Origin: Beta vulgaris subsp. vulgaris
Lineage: Eukaryota; Streptophyta; Magnoliopsida; Caryophyllales; Amaranthaceae
Direction of reading: 5' to 3'
Length of the DNA stretch: 64,000 nt
NCBI RefSeq assembly: GCF_026745355.1
Contig: NC_079206.1
Location: 40,572,307-40,636,306, forward strand
Shown: positions 23,231-37,229 of the stretch, piece by piece
How the letters are laid out: the number at the start of each line of letters is the position of its first letter
Numbering within the stretch: the first letter of the stretch is position 1
The notes under the pieces: model-generated
Told to the model about the DNA's origin: nothing
Database searches by the model: none
The model's input: the letters and a program-made list of their open reading frames with translations, nothing else
Made by a program: the position numbers and the translations under genes

Positions 23231-23934
23231 TCTAGTAGAAACACTAGATCAACTACAAGAGGGGGGGGGGGTGAATTGTAATTGGTGAGATCTTTTATCT
23301 TTTTGCGGATAAACTAAAATGAAAGCTAATAAAGAGAAGTAGTAATGAGGTAGAACACACGAAGATCCTTTTAACAAGGTTCTCTTCCTCAATTCTTTAG
23401 GAATAAACCTTGCTCTTTTATTTATAACAGTTCTTACAACTTATTATAAATCAATTCTAACTTAGTTCCTCTAGGAATCAGTTCCAGTCACCTTGTTCCT
23501 CCTGAACACGTGACTTTCCTCACTCGACTTCATTAGAAGTTTTCTCTTTCTCTCTTCTCTTTATCTTTCTCTTTTCTCTCGTTTGAATATAGGATTTTTC
23601 TTTCTCTCAACCAAAACTCAAATACAATGATTGAAATAATTGAAGAATAGAAACCGAATAAACTTTCTTAGATATATTACATGAAAATCTGGAAAGTCTT
23701 AAGTTTGAATTCAATTTTCAAAGCTATTTGTTGTGAAATAGTAGTGATAAGTTGATTTGAATAATTATTTTAGTGATATTATTTTTAATGTCATCTAGTT
23801 AGTAATGCAAGAGTTATCATCTTCTCTTCCTTTTTCAAAAGAGGCCATAACAAAAGATCATTCATTACTATTAACTTGAACTTCAGTTAAGGAAGGATGA
23901 ATAGATTTAACTATACTTCGATCTTTCAAAGTCT

Positions 23935-23936
<2 letters not shown>
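23231..23936. other. AT-rich DNA between CACTA cargo and LINE tail
   Basis: Includes an 11-G run at 23261-23271 (CTACAAGAGGGG...GTGAATTG) and pyrimidine-rich DNA near 23520-23580. Such G-run words are common at plant transposon edges, but no paired end was found. Confidence 0.4.
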
Positions 23937-23980
<44 letters not shown>

Positions 23981-24152
23981 GCAAGATCAAACAAAGCACA
24001 GAAACTTACAGGAGATTACCATTCCTAGCTACAACAACTAGGGCATGGCTCTCCTGAAGTAGGGTTCTATTGACTTTCTTAATAATGCAGAAATTAAACT
24101 TATTACAAATATCAATCAGATTAAACATAATAGTGGATAACTGTGACGACAC

Positions 24153-27100
24153 CTAGTTACTTTGAAGCATATTTATTAGTTGCACCGAGTTCATGGAAGC
24201 GTGGATGTCTCTGATCCCCATCCGGTAAGCCTCCCTAATCCCACGAAGCAAAGCAATTTCCTCACATTGAAGAGCGGAAGTTGCCTTGATCTTTTCATTA
24301 CCTTTAAACCGGGAGCCATTTTCCATTACTCCAATCCATCCAATTCCTGCGGAGGGGCAACCACGTCTCACATCCTTCTTCCAAGCACTATCGACTTGAA
24401 TATTGCCACACTTGGCGCTAGATTTACCAAACCAGATCTTCTTCTCTTTACTTCTATCATCACACTTAGACTCTAATTGGATTTTTTGTTTCTCCAAATC
24501 TAGCTCTTTCTTCAGCATTTTTGACAAACTCTTCATTCATGCGCATAATTTCCAAAGGATTTGGGTTAACATTCCGGAAGATTTTGCTATTTCTATGGTT
24601 CCAAATTTCCCACAAGCAAGCAGAAAACCATTTTATCCTGATGCCATGTGGGCCATCTTCTTTCTAAAACATTTTTAAGAAGTTTTCGATCCAATAACTG
24701 AAGGGGATGAACTTGGAAGCTTGAACCTGAATCCCTAGCCATGAACCATAGCAAGCACGTGCACTGACCGGGCAATCTCTGAACAGGTGGTCTTCATTTT
24801 CCTCGTTTCTCCCACAAAGATGGCAATGAAGATCTACCTCAATATTTATCTACATGAGATTAACATTCAAGGTAGGCGCTTTATGTAAGATCCTCCACAA
24901 AAACACTTTCCATTTGGGGCAAGTATCAAGTGCCCACAGCCTACCCCATAACTTCCTATCATTGGGCATGGGGTGCACTGCTCGCGCTGCTTTCACAAGG
25001 AGGGAGTAGGCGTTCTTCGATGTAATCTTGCCTGAGCTCGTTCGACTCCACACAAATTGATCTTCAACATTACTATCTGACACATATGTTGCCAGAAAAC
25101 ATTAGCTGAGTCCTTAGTAAAAAGCTTCCAAACAAGAGGGGAGTTCCACCTTTTTTCACTCGGAACCATCAGATCCTTAACATGTTCAAGCCCAAGATCC
25201 TCAAGGTCAATCCCATTCTTGACGGAGATAGGTCTACCACTAACCCACCTATGATTTATAATTCGAGTGGAAATCCCATTTCCCATAACCCTCTCGAAAC
25301 CTTCCTTACAATGCTCGACAACACGACACATGCCACGAAAACCCCAGGTAGCATTTATGATACCTTTTCCCGCCAAGCCTATACCAATAAGAGAGCCTTT
25401 GTATTTGGAATGTAAAAATTTTGAGACTACTGAACTCTCATTTTCATGAATCCTCATTACCTGTTTGACGAGAATTGCTGAATTAAAAGCTCTCAGGTTG
25501 CAAACCCTGAGTCCTCCCATTCCTTTAGGCAGCTCCACAATCTCATGCCTCTTCCAAAAGATAGGGTTCTTTGTACTTCCGGTCCTCCACAGGAACCTAG
25601 CAAATATAGAATTGATGCCATCATCAATCTTCTTTCATAGAAGGGACATAGAGAAAATGTGTTGGCAGAGGGATGGAAGGATGGAGTTCATGAGGAAAAT
25701 TCTCCCAGCATGAGAGAGGGTGAGGTTACTCCAACTTGAGAACTTTTTTAAATCCTCTCAACCAGGGGGAGGAATTTGCTTGAACTTCTCCCATTGATAT
25801 CAACAACATTCCCGATATATTTACCAATACTATTCGCAGAAGGAGTACTAATGATGTTTGTCATTTCATCCCTTAGGTTTTGAGGAGTGTTTTAGCTAAT
25901 CATTATGACTGATTTCTTGAAGTTGATGACTTCCCCCGAGTAGTTTCTAAACCTATCGATCAACCTCCTAACTGCTTGACAAGAGGAGGCGGTGGCTTTG
26001 AAGAAAATGAGGGAGTCGTCAGCAAAAAGGAGATGAGAAAAAGCCCCCATCCCCCTGGCAATAGTGAACCCTTTGATTGCAAAATCTTCTTCCTCTTATA
26101 AAATCATTCTAGAGAACATTTTCATCACAAGCATAAACATGTAAGGAGAGGTGATTCCCCCTGCCTAAGTCCACACTTTGTCTTGATCCAATCTGAAGAT
26201 TCTCCATTGATTAGTATGGAGTAGGAGACGGTAGTGACACGCTGTATGATGCAATGTCTACAAACTAGGGGGGAGGACCTCATGCGATCAAGAAGCCACT
26301 TAAGGAAAGCCCAACTCACCTTGTCATAAGCTTTGAACATATTGATCTTTGAGGCTGCCAGGAACTCTCTTCCTCTTAAGATATGTAATCATTTCATGTG
26401 CCACCAGACAATTAGCCGACATAAGTCTTCCAGGGATAAAGGCATTTTGAAACGGAGAGACAAGAGATTGCAGGATAGGCTTTAGCCTATTAACCAAGAT
26501 TTTTTACATGACTTTGTAGATCACGTTGCAAAAGCTAATGGGTCTAAATTGACCAGCCTCTTCAGGCCTCTCAACTTTGGGGGATCAAGCAGATGAAGGT
26601 AGAGTTCCATTCTCTTAGAAGATACCCTGAGTTGAAGAGGTGGAGAACACCTTCAATGACATCCTCCCCGACACTTTCCCAATTTCTATGGTATAAAGTA
26701 GCGGAATGCCATCAGGACCAGGAGCCTTAATGGCCACCCGATTGGAAAATTGCCTCCTTCACTTCGAGAGGCGAAACTCTCTCATGCAGTTGATGTCTTT
26801 GATTTGATGACAGACGTGGGAAGAGGTGTGCGATCTGTTCAATATCATAGGGAGGGCCAAGGTTTCCTTCACCTTCATTTTGATGTCTCTGAAAATGGTC
26901 TCCAAAGAACTCCAGACACACTCCGAATATCACTTTTCTCCGACGTCCAACAACCGAACTTATCCTTGATAATTAAAATCTCGTTCCTCTTCTTCCTAGC
27001 TTTAGCCTTCCTGAAGAACCATTTCATATTCCACTCTTCCAAACTAATCCATTTTCCCTTTCCTTCTTTACTTCCAGAAATCAAGTTGAATCTTGATTTT

Positions 27101-28090
27101 ATTCATGCTTTCAGTTTGAACATGGGCTTCAAAGTTTCCTTGGTCACCTTGGTCATCCTCCTCAAGGGACATTTGAGCTTGTTCATAGTTTTCAATCATA
27201 GCTTCCCGATCAATGTTCCACTTATCTTTAAAATCCCAGCACCATTTGAAAGCCTTAAACCTAATATATGCAATTCATCTCGAGATCTTAAACATAGGGG
27301 AAGCTTGCCAAAAACATTTTCCAGCTTTCCTCGATTAGGCGACGAATCTCTTCAAATCGCAGGCACCGAGAATCAAGCTTGATTAAGACTTTCCTTTTAT
27401 CGCCTATTATCTTTGGATGAATAGCATGATATAAGACCATGATGGGGAGGTTCATGACAATAGCATCCGGGTGCTTATACATCCAATGTTTGAGACCCAT
27501 ACGCTCTATCAAATCTCTCATAAATTCTCTCGCTATTCTCCCTATTGTCGTACCAAGTAACCACATGGCCAATGAATGGGATTTCAATAAATCCAAAATT
27601 ACTTCTCCATTGGGAAAAATCCTCCTTTCCTTGCATATAATTCAAACCCCCTTTTTTTGGTCTGCAAATTCAACCTGATTGAAGTCACCACATATTAGAA
27701 AGACATTACATGGGTCCCCGACCTCCTCCTCTATTTCATTCCAAACTCGATTCCTATCAAAAATATTCGGTGATCCATACAAAATTCATTCAAGCATACA
27801 TCTTGGACCTTACATACAAAATAGTTATCGAAGACCCTAATAACATCAATATTTACATAATTTTCCCCCCAAAAAAGCAAGCCCCCCGCACTACCATTGG
27901 CATTAAAACCCGCAAAATTAAGTAATCCTAATAAGTTAGAGAACTACAAAATAAGACTACTATCAGACTTAGTTTCTGAGAGAAACAAAATAGATGGGAC
28001 AAATTTGCGGACTAACCAGCACAAGTATGGAATTGAAGGGGAGTTCGCAAAGTTTCAAGCCCATACAATTCCAAGCCATAATGCTCATTT
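24153..28090 (-). pseudogene. LINE ORF2: endonuclease, reverse transcriptase, zf-RVT, RNase H
   Basis: Starts near 28090 with MAWNCMGLKL, the usual first strand of the LINE endonuclease, followed by LFLSETKS in another frame. 27596-27288 covers the late endonuclease. 26933-26727 has SPLEVKEAIFQSG before the RT. RT blocks are AYDKVSWAFLKWLLD and CGLRQGESP (26340-26125) and the catalytic FADDSLIF near 26030. The stretch MGGLRVCNLRAFNSAILVKQ lies at 25538-24993, zf-RVT at 25083-24850, and RNase H at about 24430-24153. Frames change many times and stops are frequent. In the RNase H the expected Asp after the Glu motif (CEEIALL) reads Asn (MNSVQLINML). Inactive. Confidence 0.87.
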
Positions 28091-28713
28091 ATCCACCTGA
28101 GACTGATTGGGCGGCCTAGTCTCACAAGCTTCATCTTCATCCACTCCTCTCTCTTTAAGCTTCTTGAAACTCTCTGCCATCTCCTTCCACGCTTCTTCCT
28201 TGTTCTCTTCCACCTTCATCATGATCCTCTCTATTTATCGCTTCCAGTCCTCTCGTTTCCTTCCCGCCTTCCTCAATCTCTAGAGGTGCAATAGATTTAG
28301 GTTGCATAGGAACTTTCCTACTCCCTTGTTTCCACGCCTCCTCTTCGGTGGTGATTCACAATTTTTAGGGTTGTGTTTTCTCTTCCCCTTACCTTCACGA
28401 CATTTTTTTTCGTCGTAATAGCAGATCCCTCACCAGATGTTCGAGGCTTCACATGATAAAAATTCAAATTGATGGCCCCTGGCACTTCATCTCCTCTATT
28501 TCAGGCCGAGAACCCAGACCTTCAAGCTGAGCTTTTTCACCACCACCGGTTCATCCTCAAAATTTAACTAAACTTCTTCAGCCACATTTGTGGGGAACAT
28601 TTTTACCACAAATGAGACTTGATATGGGAATCCAAGAAATGGGAGAATTTGAAGATTCTCAAATTGGTGGCTTGGAATGTTATGACATATGGAATGATAA
28701 GAGCTTCACGAGC

Positions 28714-29103
28714 CTAATTAGAGAGATGAGTGAGAACCCGACATTTGAAGAGGGGTTTGAGGAGATGCCCTACTTGCAAGAGAACCACAGGCCACACTTC
28801 AGCTAAAAAACCCTTTCCATTGCTTGACCCACTAGGAGGGAGAGAAACAAGAAAAGCCCATGGACTTTGGTAGTCCTTGGATGAAGCAAAACTCGAGTTT
28901 TCCTGATGGCTTAGTTGAAGGCTTTCATCAAGAAGATTTTCCAGCCCAAAACCCCTTGAGACCACGTATTCAGTTATGGGTTGAGCCAAGTAATGTACTT
29001 CATGGGCCTCAGGAATATTCTCAGCAGAAATGGTGAGCTCAACTCCTTCAAAAGAAGGAGGGATGAAAGGGTAAATCCATTCCTTCATATGCGTCAAAGC
29101 CAT
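28714..29103 (-). pseudogene. LINE upstream ORF segment
   Basis: 129 open codons just upstream of the ORF2 endonuclease and on the same strand, so probably the end of ORF1 or a linker. No zinc knuckle or DUF4283 motif seen. Further minus-strand reading with stops continues to about 29640. Confidence 0.4.
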
Positions 29104-29714
29104 TACTCATAATGGTAACAAGGATGCTCTTGTCTTCTTCCATGCTGCTTCCTCGTGCGTGTCTGAGAGGACAAAGAAGTACTTTTCTTCTTTAATGGGG
29201 AATAACTACTTTTAGTTTGATTAAGGTCCCCTAAGAAAGGATTTATAGTAAAGACCTGCTTGTCACTATCCCCTCATTCCTCAAAAATATCCCTGGGATA
29301 GTGATTTGCAATCACTTTCATTATCCTTGTCACCGAAGACGAGGAGTTTCTTGACAAACTAAAACACATCTCAACACTCATTATTTCTCTATCCTCCTTG
29401 CCGATAATTTTTCCCCTTTCTTTACTCTTTTTAAATATCCTACCCTTCCTAGCCGATCACTTCATTTCCACTTTGTGAACCGGAATTCCCTTACCACCCT
29501 TACTAAAAAATTCACCTTTGCTTCTTCCAAACACTCTACAACCTTTCACTTCGACCCAATTACCTCTCCTACTACATTCACCTTTTAAAACTCCCCTACT
29601 TGAATCCATGCAGCGAAATCTTTTTGATGGCGGGTAGTTGTCATAGTTGATCCCGTTAGTGTCAATCTACTTTCACTATCTGAGCCTCATGGCTCTCCCA
29701 TTGAATCATCCCCA

Positions 29715-29941
<227 letters not shown>

Positions 29942-30300
29942 CCACTACCCCCGTCACTATCATCGATATCACTATCGCATCTCCACCATTCCCTTCCCCA
30001 TTGTTTCCACTTGACTCACTACTATACTCCGAGATCTGTTTCGAAGACAAACTTCACCGGTATAGCCTAACTTTGGTGGTTGTAAAAGGATCAATGAAGG
30101 GCAGGCCAAAAATCATATTAGTATAGAGTGGAAGCAGTCAGTTTCCATGTTTTAGGATCAGAATCGCTCCATGGAAGTTGACCGTACCATACAAACCCAA
30201 CAAGTATTCTCTATCATTAATATTTTTACAGAAAGAAAGGAAAAGGTTGCCCTCTTTTTTTACTACGATGTGCTCTTTAGTCACCCAAGATTTAACCCCG
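29942..30300. other. Unassigned DNA left of element A
   Basis: No LTR start matching the element A LTR (TGTTTCTGTCTAG) is present here, so the element appears truncated on this side. Short coding-like minus-strand stretches exist, but no family is recognised. Confidence 0.4.
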
Positions 30301-30307
30301 ACTTAGG

Positions 30308-32811
30308 ATGGGAATAACGCTGATGTCAACCCTAATAAGTTGTCCCGACCCCTCGACCGTTCCCGACGCGGCTCTGCTCCCGAGCCCCTCATCGTTAGTA
30401 GAGGAAGAGGCCGAGGGCGCTGTTCGCTTCCCCTGGGAAGTGTCCTTGGCCTTTTCTTCCAAAGGTAGCTACTTAGACAAATACCTTGCTGATGGTGTAG
30501 TGAGGATAACCATGTCTGATGGTGAAGGAGAGACGTCTACTTCAGGCCGACCGGAGTTTCCGGACTTGGATCCAAAAGGGGCCCCCGGGTCGAAGTTTCC
30601 CTTGCCTTCGCTCATGAAAGCCTTTCTCGATGATCCGAGGGGGCAAACCACTAGATTTTAAATAAGGGATCCTTTCATGCTGGTCCGACCGGAGGCTTTT
30701 CACACTGTTCTGACTCCTCCCCCGGGTTACACTGCGGTGTATTCCAAGTCAATGGAGATGGGGCTCAGCTTTCCCTTGACTCCGTTCGTGAAGGACCTTT
30801 TCAGCGCCTACAATCTGACTATTAGTCAAATTTCGCCGAACTCCTGGGGAGGAATCATAGCTGTCCAGATAATCTGCGCTATGCTTAGCGTCCGACCCAC
30901 CCTCACTCTATGGCGCAACATGTTCAAGCTAGTTGAGATGATGGCGGGGGAGATTGGTCCGGACTGGTGGTACTTCCAAGCCCGACAAGGATATAAGGCA
31001 GTGCTCGACCTGCCTACCTCCAAGAAGGGATTCCGGAAGGAATTTGCCTTTGTATTTTTTTTGAGGAGACTAGGGGATTCCAACAGTCCGACCAGAGATT
31101 GCGCCCAACCATGAGCTGAACTTCAGGGTCCCTGAAATGTCTGAGGAAGAGGCGGTTGCTGCCATCTATATGCAGACCGAGGCTCAAATAGTCCAAGGGT
31201 GAGAAGTTTATGTGGCTAGCAACTGGTTGCCGAGCTGCCGCCTTTTCAAAAATGAACATCTGCTGTCGGCGGTCGGGTTGAGCCGGACATTCCCCAAGGG
31301 TAATCGGCCGAGGGGGTTGTTTTATTTGCTTTAATGCTCTTTTTGCATTGTTTAACTTAGTTTTCTCTGCAGCTTCCTCTTTAGCCTATCTTTTGGAGTC
31401 CGACCCCGAAATGGCTAAAAAACTGAATTATGCTGCGATGAGGGCGGCTCAGCTCAAGGCCGAGCTAAAGGCGAAAAAGCTTGGCATCCTCCTCCTCCTA
31501 AGGTAAATTCTCTGCAATTTTGTGTTATCTCGAGCTTTTTGGTTCCGACTGACCTTATTGTTGTGCAGGATCCTTCGAAGCCCAAAGCCTCGAAAAAGAG
31601 AAAAGAACGAGCTCCCGAGAAGGTTGCCCAGACTGAAAAGGCTTTGGCCAAGGCCCAGGCCGAAAAGGCAAAGAAGGCGAAATCGGTCGAGGTTAACAGT
31701 CCCCGGCCTGAGGGACAAGTCGAGCAGCGGGAGGACACTCGGATCTCTCTGCACTCAGATGATTTCCGCCCTGTTCCGAGTCCTGAATACACCCCTTCCA
31801 CTCCTCGTCGGGGGCCGACCGACGATCCTGAGGAGTTAGCCTTGGCCTTGGCGAAGTCTTTTGCCGAGCTCGATATTCGCGGGCTCGACACTCGTTGGTC
31901 CAATGCGATCGACTGCTTGTACTGCACTGCCGACTAAGAGCATATCAATGCCACCAGCGGTCATCGGGAGACCGACGATTTGTTTAGGTGCTGGGTTGAG
32001 GTATGTATCTCGCCAGTTATTCTTGCCTTAGTTTTTACGTTGGTCTCTGAATGTGTTTCTGTTTCAGTTTTCTGCCCGATTGGCGAATGTGGCCAAGAAC
32101 CGGGTCCATTTGTCCGAGGAGGTGGCAGACTTGCAGGCCAAGGGCAAGACGCACTTCAACGAAGTTTATGCGGCCAAGGAGGGCCAACGAATTGCCGAGG
32201 CCAATTTGGCCAACGCCGAGCGCTGCATTAAGCGATATCAGAAAGACTTCCAAAAGAAGAGGGATGGATGGGCGAAGGCCAAGGCCGAACTGATTAAGGC
32301 CAAGGAGGATGTTGAGCTGGCCAAATTGGCCGTTGACAAGCAATTGGCCGAGACCCTGAACAAGGTTGCTGAGCTGAATGCTAACTTGGCTGAGCTAGAG
32401 GCACGTCCCTCCTCTGCGGACGAGTGGTTCGCCGACTGGAAGGAGTCCAAGGCTTGTGAGGACTCCGTCAACGAGGTTGGCTCGACCGCTTAGAAGATGG
32501 GGGTGGATGATGGCCTTAAGAGAATGAAGGTGGCTCTGGCCAGATCCCATCCATCTTTTCCCTGGACCGAGGCGATGGGCAGTTACAAGGCGCTGTTGGA
32601 GGAAGAAGATCGGGCCCTCCTCTTCGAGCTAAACATCGCACTTACTGATGATGACGATGATGTTGCCGAGGAGGTTGCTGGGGAGGATCAGCAACCCGAG
32701 GTGGCAAGGTCTGATGAGCGGACCGGGAGCACCAATGAGCAAGCCGACCCCGCAGTTTTAGGCTTGTACTTTTTATTTTGTTTAGCTGGCCTAGATAGTA
32801 CCAGGCTTTAG
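30308..32811 (+). pseudogene. Element A antisense gene (PF04195-like, coiled coil), four exons
   Basis: Runs opposite to pol. Exon 1 (30308-31300) carries a domain like Pfam 'putative gypsy type transposon' (PF04195), with YSKSMEMGLSFPLTPFVKDL and MLSVRPTLTLWRNMFK. Introns inferred at 31301-31371, about 31503-31568 (TTGTGCAG acceptor) and 31999-32066 (GTATGT donor, GTTTCAG acceptor). Exons 3-4 encode a Lys/Glu/Ala-rich coiled coil (KAKAELIKAKEDVELAKLAV) and an acidic tail (TDDDDDVAEEVAGED). Broken by an in-frame TAA at 30659, a slip in the T-run near 31060 and a TAG at 32491. Its 3' end faces the integrase 3' end about 230 bp away. Role unknown. Confidence 0.7.
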
Positions 32812-33041
32812 GATGTAACTCTTATTTGACTTGGATGAATATGATTTTCTTCCATTTTATCCGAGCGCCTTTATGTTTGTCAATTGAAACTATTTTTCTC
32901 AATGATCCTACTCTAAGGGCAATTGTGTTCCGGACTGGTTAAGTCATGCATTGGCGGAGTTGATCGGAATTTACAAATAAAATCGAAATTCAGAAATTGA
33001 CTGGTTAAGTCTTCATAAATTGAAATTGACTGGTTAAGTCT
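32812..33041. other. Convergent 3' spacer of element A
   Basis: Lies between the ends of the antisense gene (plus) and pol (minus). Contains AT-rich candidate 3' end signals for the plus strand and a direct repeat of ACTGGTTAAGTC (three copies). Confidence 0.6.
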
Positions 33042-34317
33042 TTACATATACGACCTGAAATGGTCCGAGCGATTACATGCCATACTTGGCCATTTTACAT
33101 CATATATATGCCCCAATTGAAATTGACGAACATTAGACATATAACTTCTTGAGGTTATCCAAATTCCATGGCCGAGCAAGTGGAATGCCTTCAGGGTTCT
33201 CCAGTTGGAACTGCCAGGCTTGATTACTTTGGTGACTTTGTAAGGACCATCCCAGTTAGCCCCCAACTTGCCTTTGAGGTGTGAGAGCCCTGTTGCTTCG
33301 ACCTTCCTGACCACCCAATCTCCGAGCTGAATTGGCCTCGTTTTGACTCGACGATTGAACTGCCGAGTCACTCTCTGTTTGTGGCGGATCGACCTCAGTA
33401 AAGCATTGCCCCTTGTTTCTAGTAGTAGGTCGAGGTTAACAGGCTTCTCTTCTTCGTTTTGCTCGAAGTCATAGAAGGTGACCCGAGGTGATGGAATGCC
33501 AACCTCTACTGGTAGGACCGCTTCACTACCATATACCAAACAGAACGGGGAGTGTCCAGTTGCTTCCTTAGTAGTTGTCCGAGCAGACCAGAGGACACCA
33601 GGTAGGTCGTCTACCCAAGCTCCTTTTGCTGCATCCAAGGATTTTTTAATTCCTTTGAGCACTATCTTGTTGGAAGCTTCAGCTTGACCATTGGTTTGTG
33701 GTCGGGACACTGCTGAGAACCTGGTCTGTATGCCGAAACGAGCACAATTTTCCTGAGTTGGTCCGCTATTGAATTGCCGACCATTATCTGAGACTAAGGC
33801 TCGGGGTACCCTAAAACTTGTGATTATGTTTCTCCAGATGAAGGCTTGCACTTGCTTGTCAGTGATGGAGGCGAGTGGCTCGACTTCTGTCCACTTGGTG
33901 AAATAGTCTATTGCCACTATCAAGAACTTGCGTTGACCCGAGGCTGGAGGGAAGGGACCGAGGAGGTCCATACCCCATTTGTCAAATGGTAGAACTGCTT
34001 GGATGGAGGTGAGGGGGGTGGCTGGAGCTCTAGGAATATCCGAGTGGATTTGGCAAGAAGGGCACCTTTTCACCAGTTCATGTGCATCTGCTTTGAGAGT
34101 AGACCAGTAGTATCCTGCCCTTAGAGCCTTCTCAGCTATAGTTCTTCCTCCTTGATGGCTGCCACACGCCCCCTGATGTATCTCCTTTAGGATGTAGTTT
34201 CCCTCTTCGGGGGTTACGCATTTTAGAAGTGGTTGCGTGTATGATATCTTGTAGAGTTGTTCATCATGCCATAAGAACCAACCTGCTCGGTGCTTGATCC
34301 TTTCGGCCTTCTTGGCC
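33042..34317 (-). CDS. Element A integrase
   Basis: Retroviral-type integrase segment of the polyprotein, open for about 425 codons. The HHCC zinc domain is seen in HQGACGSHQGG and CPSCQIH. The catalytic core has all three acids: Asp in WGMDLLGPFP, Asp in VSDNGRQF and Glu in NGQAEASNK. Downstream are WSARTTTKEATGHSPF and a GPYKV-type C-terminal motif (WDGPYKVTKV). No chromodomain, as expected for Tat. Its 5' side is cut by the chromovirus; sequence resumes at 47830. Confidence 0.92.
34313..34317. repeat. Left 5-bp target duplication of the chromovirus
   Basis: TGGCC, matched by TGGCC at 47830-47834. Confidence 0.93.
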
Positions 34318-36790
34318 TGTAACACCCCGATAATTCTCTCTTTCTAGAAAAACTTTTATAATAACCTTAGAGAATTACCCAGGCATTATCGCCCGTGTGA
34401 TAACGTTTCGGCTTACTGAGAATTTTGGAGCGGAAAACAACTTATTAAAAACAACTTTATTAAAACTTATGAAACCAAAAACAATGTCAAACTAAAAACA
34501 CCAACTTAAAACTATTGTCTGAAAACATAACTCCTACAAAAAACTTAAATGTTTAGTAATACAAGAGTCTCTCCGTTCCAGATTCCCTAATGATATGCAT
34601 CTTCGAACCTGTAATGTCAATTCCGTCTCAACTCTGCTCCCCCGAAGGATCACCGTAGGATCAATAGGCAAAGCCATGATCACAAACACAGACAAGCACA
34701 TAATCAACAAAGTTGAGTACTACATATCAGACATACATAACCCTAAACATGATACTACAAATATAATTGCAGGAATAAATAATAATAAACATATAATAAT
34801 CTGCAGAACGCTTACTGAACTAGACTCTAAACTTTTATTTCTTCTTTAAATGGAATAGTTATGGGACGAGTTGTCTATACTGAAATAGGAAATACGTCAT
34901 GGACTCCGTAATCCAAATGACCTGCGATATCGAGGAACCTTTAACTAATGAGGAAAGGTGATCAATCCAATCCTAGGAAAGCCATGGGCTACCACCATGT
35001 ACTCCAACCCTTAGTGTCCAACTCTAGACGTGCACCAGTCTAAAGTCTATAACCTATTCTCGTTTCACTTTACGTTGCATACATTTTAATACTTGTGTTG
35101 ACACCAACCAAGCACATAACACATAACTAATAATCATCATCACAGAAATCCTTTTTATCTTAGAATTAACAAGTGTTCACAACTTATCATCAAGACTCCT
35201 TTAACTTCTTTTTATCTTTACTAACTTGCCTGTTGAACCTAGCCAACAGTAAACTGTACCTTTATATAGGTATAACTCGTACTTACCAAATAAGATCCAC
35301 GGTTTTCTATAAGATAAATAAATAATACTCAAAATCTATGTAACACATGATTCAATCTTACTTACATTAATTCACTCACGAATTAATACTAAACTGGACT
35401 TATCCGCTTGCATCAAACTTCCATACAAACATTCATACTCATAAATACTTCTAGTTTACATGTAGCAATAACATGTAAAACAATTTCAGTAAATCATATA
35501 TATGAACAACAGAGTCCTATACATGATACTAATAAATAAAACATCCCTAAAGCATGTTTCTAAATCATATAGCACGTAGACTATGTACGTACCTTGTATA
35601 AACGAATCTGTAGGCCACTTTTACGCTCTAAAAGTCTCCTACTACGAATTCTCCGCCTAGAAAATAAAATAATGAAATAAATACCTTGAACTAAAAATTT
35701 ACAGCAACTTTAAAAACGACCCAAACCCCTTAAACTTGTTTTAAAATCGTTTTTAGTATCAAACTTTCGTTATTTTTAATCCCTAGTATAGTACAACTAT
35801 TCTAGTGATTAAAAATCATTTAAAACCTTAAAATACATTTTTGAAATTACAGCACTTATGAAAATTTATAAATCTTCTGAAAATATATTTAATACATATA
35901 AAATTATATGCTAACCAAATCTCATGATTTATATTTTATAAATATAGTTTCTAGTGATTAAAAACCCTAAAAACTATATCTTTCATAATAAAAACTGAAA
36001 ATAACTTAATATAATAAATCTGAAATTTATTATTTTACATATATGACAGCCGAAATATATTTTGCATATAAAACAATAATTTAAATCATAAACATGCTAT
36101 TAAATAATAAAATAATATAAAACTAATACTTTAATGGAATCTTAGAGAAGAAGAAAAAAGAAAAACAACCACAACAAGGAGGAAAGGAAGGGCGCCGGAC
36201 GGCTGGCAGCACAAAAGAGGACGGCGGCAACACTTCTTTGGTTCTTGAAAAGATTTGTGACTTTTCTTGTTCAACAAGAAACGTTACTTAGCGAAGAAGA
36301 AACAACTTTTGAGAGAAAATATGAAAACACGCCAAAGAGGAGAAGAGAAAAGGGCGCGGGAGAGAAAGAAAAAAAGTCAGTGGAAGGAGAGAGAGAAATA
36401 AGTGTGTAGGGTAAAATTTAGGTTTTTAGGATATTCTCCTTTTGGGCTTAGGAAAAGAGATTTTAATAATTAAAACTTTGATGACTAATAAGATGGGCTC
36501 ATTAGGACTTTAGTCATCAAATAATCCTTTCCCTTTTTATCACTTTTGGGCTTTCGATTCCATTAAGCTTTCTTTTCAAATATGCTTTTAATAATTAAAA
36601 CTCTTATTAAAACATGCTTAATTAAAAACTACAAATTTTATTAAGCTATGAAAAAATTTTTAGTTGACTTTTAAAATAGTCAACCCTTTTTAAAAGTCAA
36701 ATCATTTTCCAAACTCATTTGGATTTAAATATAACTACATAAATACTTTAATATATTTATGAAAATTCTTTAAAATTGTGGGGGATTACA
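34318..36790 (-). repeat. 3' LTR of the chromovirus
   Basis: 2473 bp, very similar to 45310-47829 apart from scattered substitutions and 1-2 base indels, which suggests a recent insertion. Ends TGTAA/TTACA form the terminal inverted repeat. Confidence 0.92.
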
Positions 36791-36811
36791 GTCTACCCCC
36801 CTTAAAAGAAG
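36791..36811 (-). other. Polypurine tract of the chromovirus
   Basis: Minus strand reads TTTTAAGGGGGGTAGAC directly before the LTR start TGTAATCC. A second copy lies at 39013-39033 in the duplicated block. Confidence 0.8.
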
Positions 36812-37229
36812 TTTCGTCCCGAAACTTAACACAAAACCCTCGTACTTTCGAAAATTTGAACTCAACATTTCGAAAACTTTTGAAGAAAGGTAGTGCCTCT
36901 CGTCACTTTCCCATTTTAAAACACTTGGTTACTTATGAACACTTTTCTTATGCGGAGACTCTACTTCTTTTGCACTAACATGTGCAACTTGCCCAACATA
37001 GGCATACATATGCATGAAAATCTCATAAAAATAGACAAAAGCGCGAAATTTATCGCATTCTACCCCCCTTAAAGAAAACTTACCCCTCGTAACTCACCTC
37101 AAGAATAGGTCTGGATACTTTTTCTTCATATCCTTTCGGCTTCCCACGTTGCCTCTTCTGACTCGTGGTTAGACCAAAGAACTTTGACAATATGAACATC
37201 CTTGTTGCCGTACTACGCACTTTCCTGTC

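Larger units (their letters stand above)
23937..29103 (-). mobile_element. L1-type LINE with poly(A) tail
   Basis: Read leftwards: an upstream ORF segment (29103-28714), an endonuclease start near 28090, endonuclease, RT, zf-RVT, RNase H, a short 3' UTR and a 41-base poly(A) (T run 23937-23977). The order is that of plant L1 LINEs. The 5' limit is uncertain, and no target duplication was found. Confidence 0.85.

Noticed and set aside
23225..23275. TGTTAG...GGGG...GTGAATTG as a copia-type LTR start
   Set aside because: The word looks familiar from plant transposons, but no paired end, target duplication or coding region was found.
23738..23749. TAGTAGTG as the right end of the CACTA element at 20894
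   Set aside because: Only the first eight bases match the left TIR, and the flanking triplets differ (TAT against ATA).
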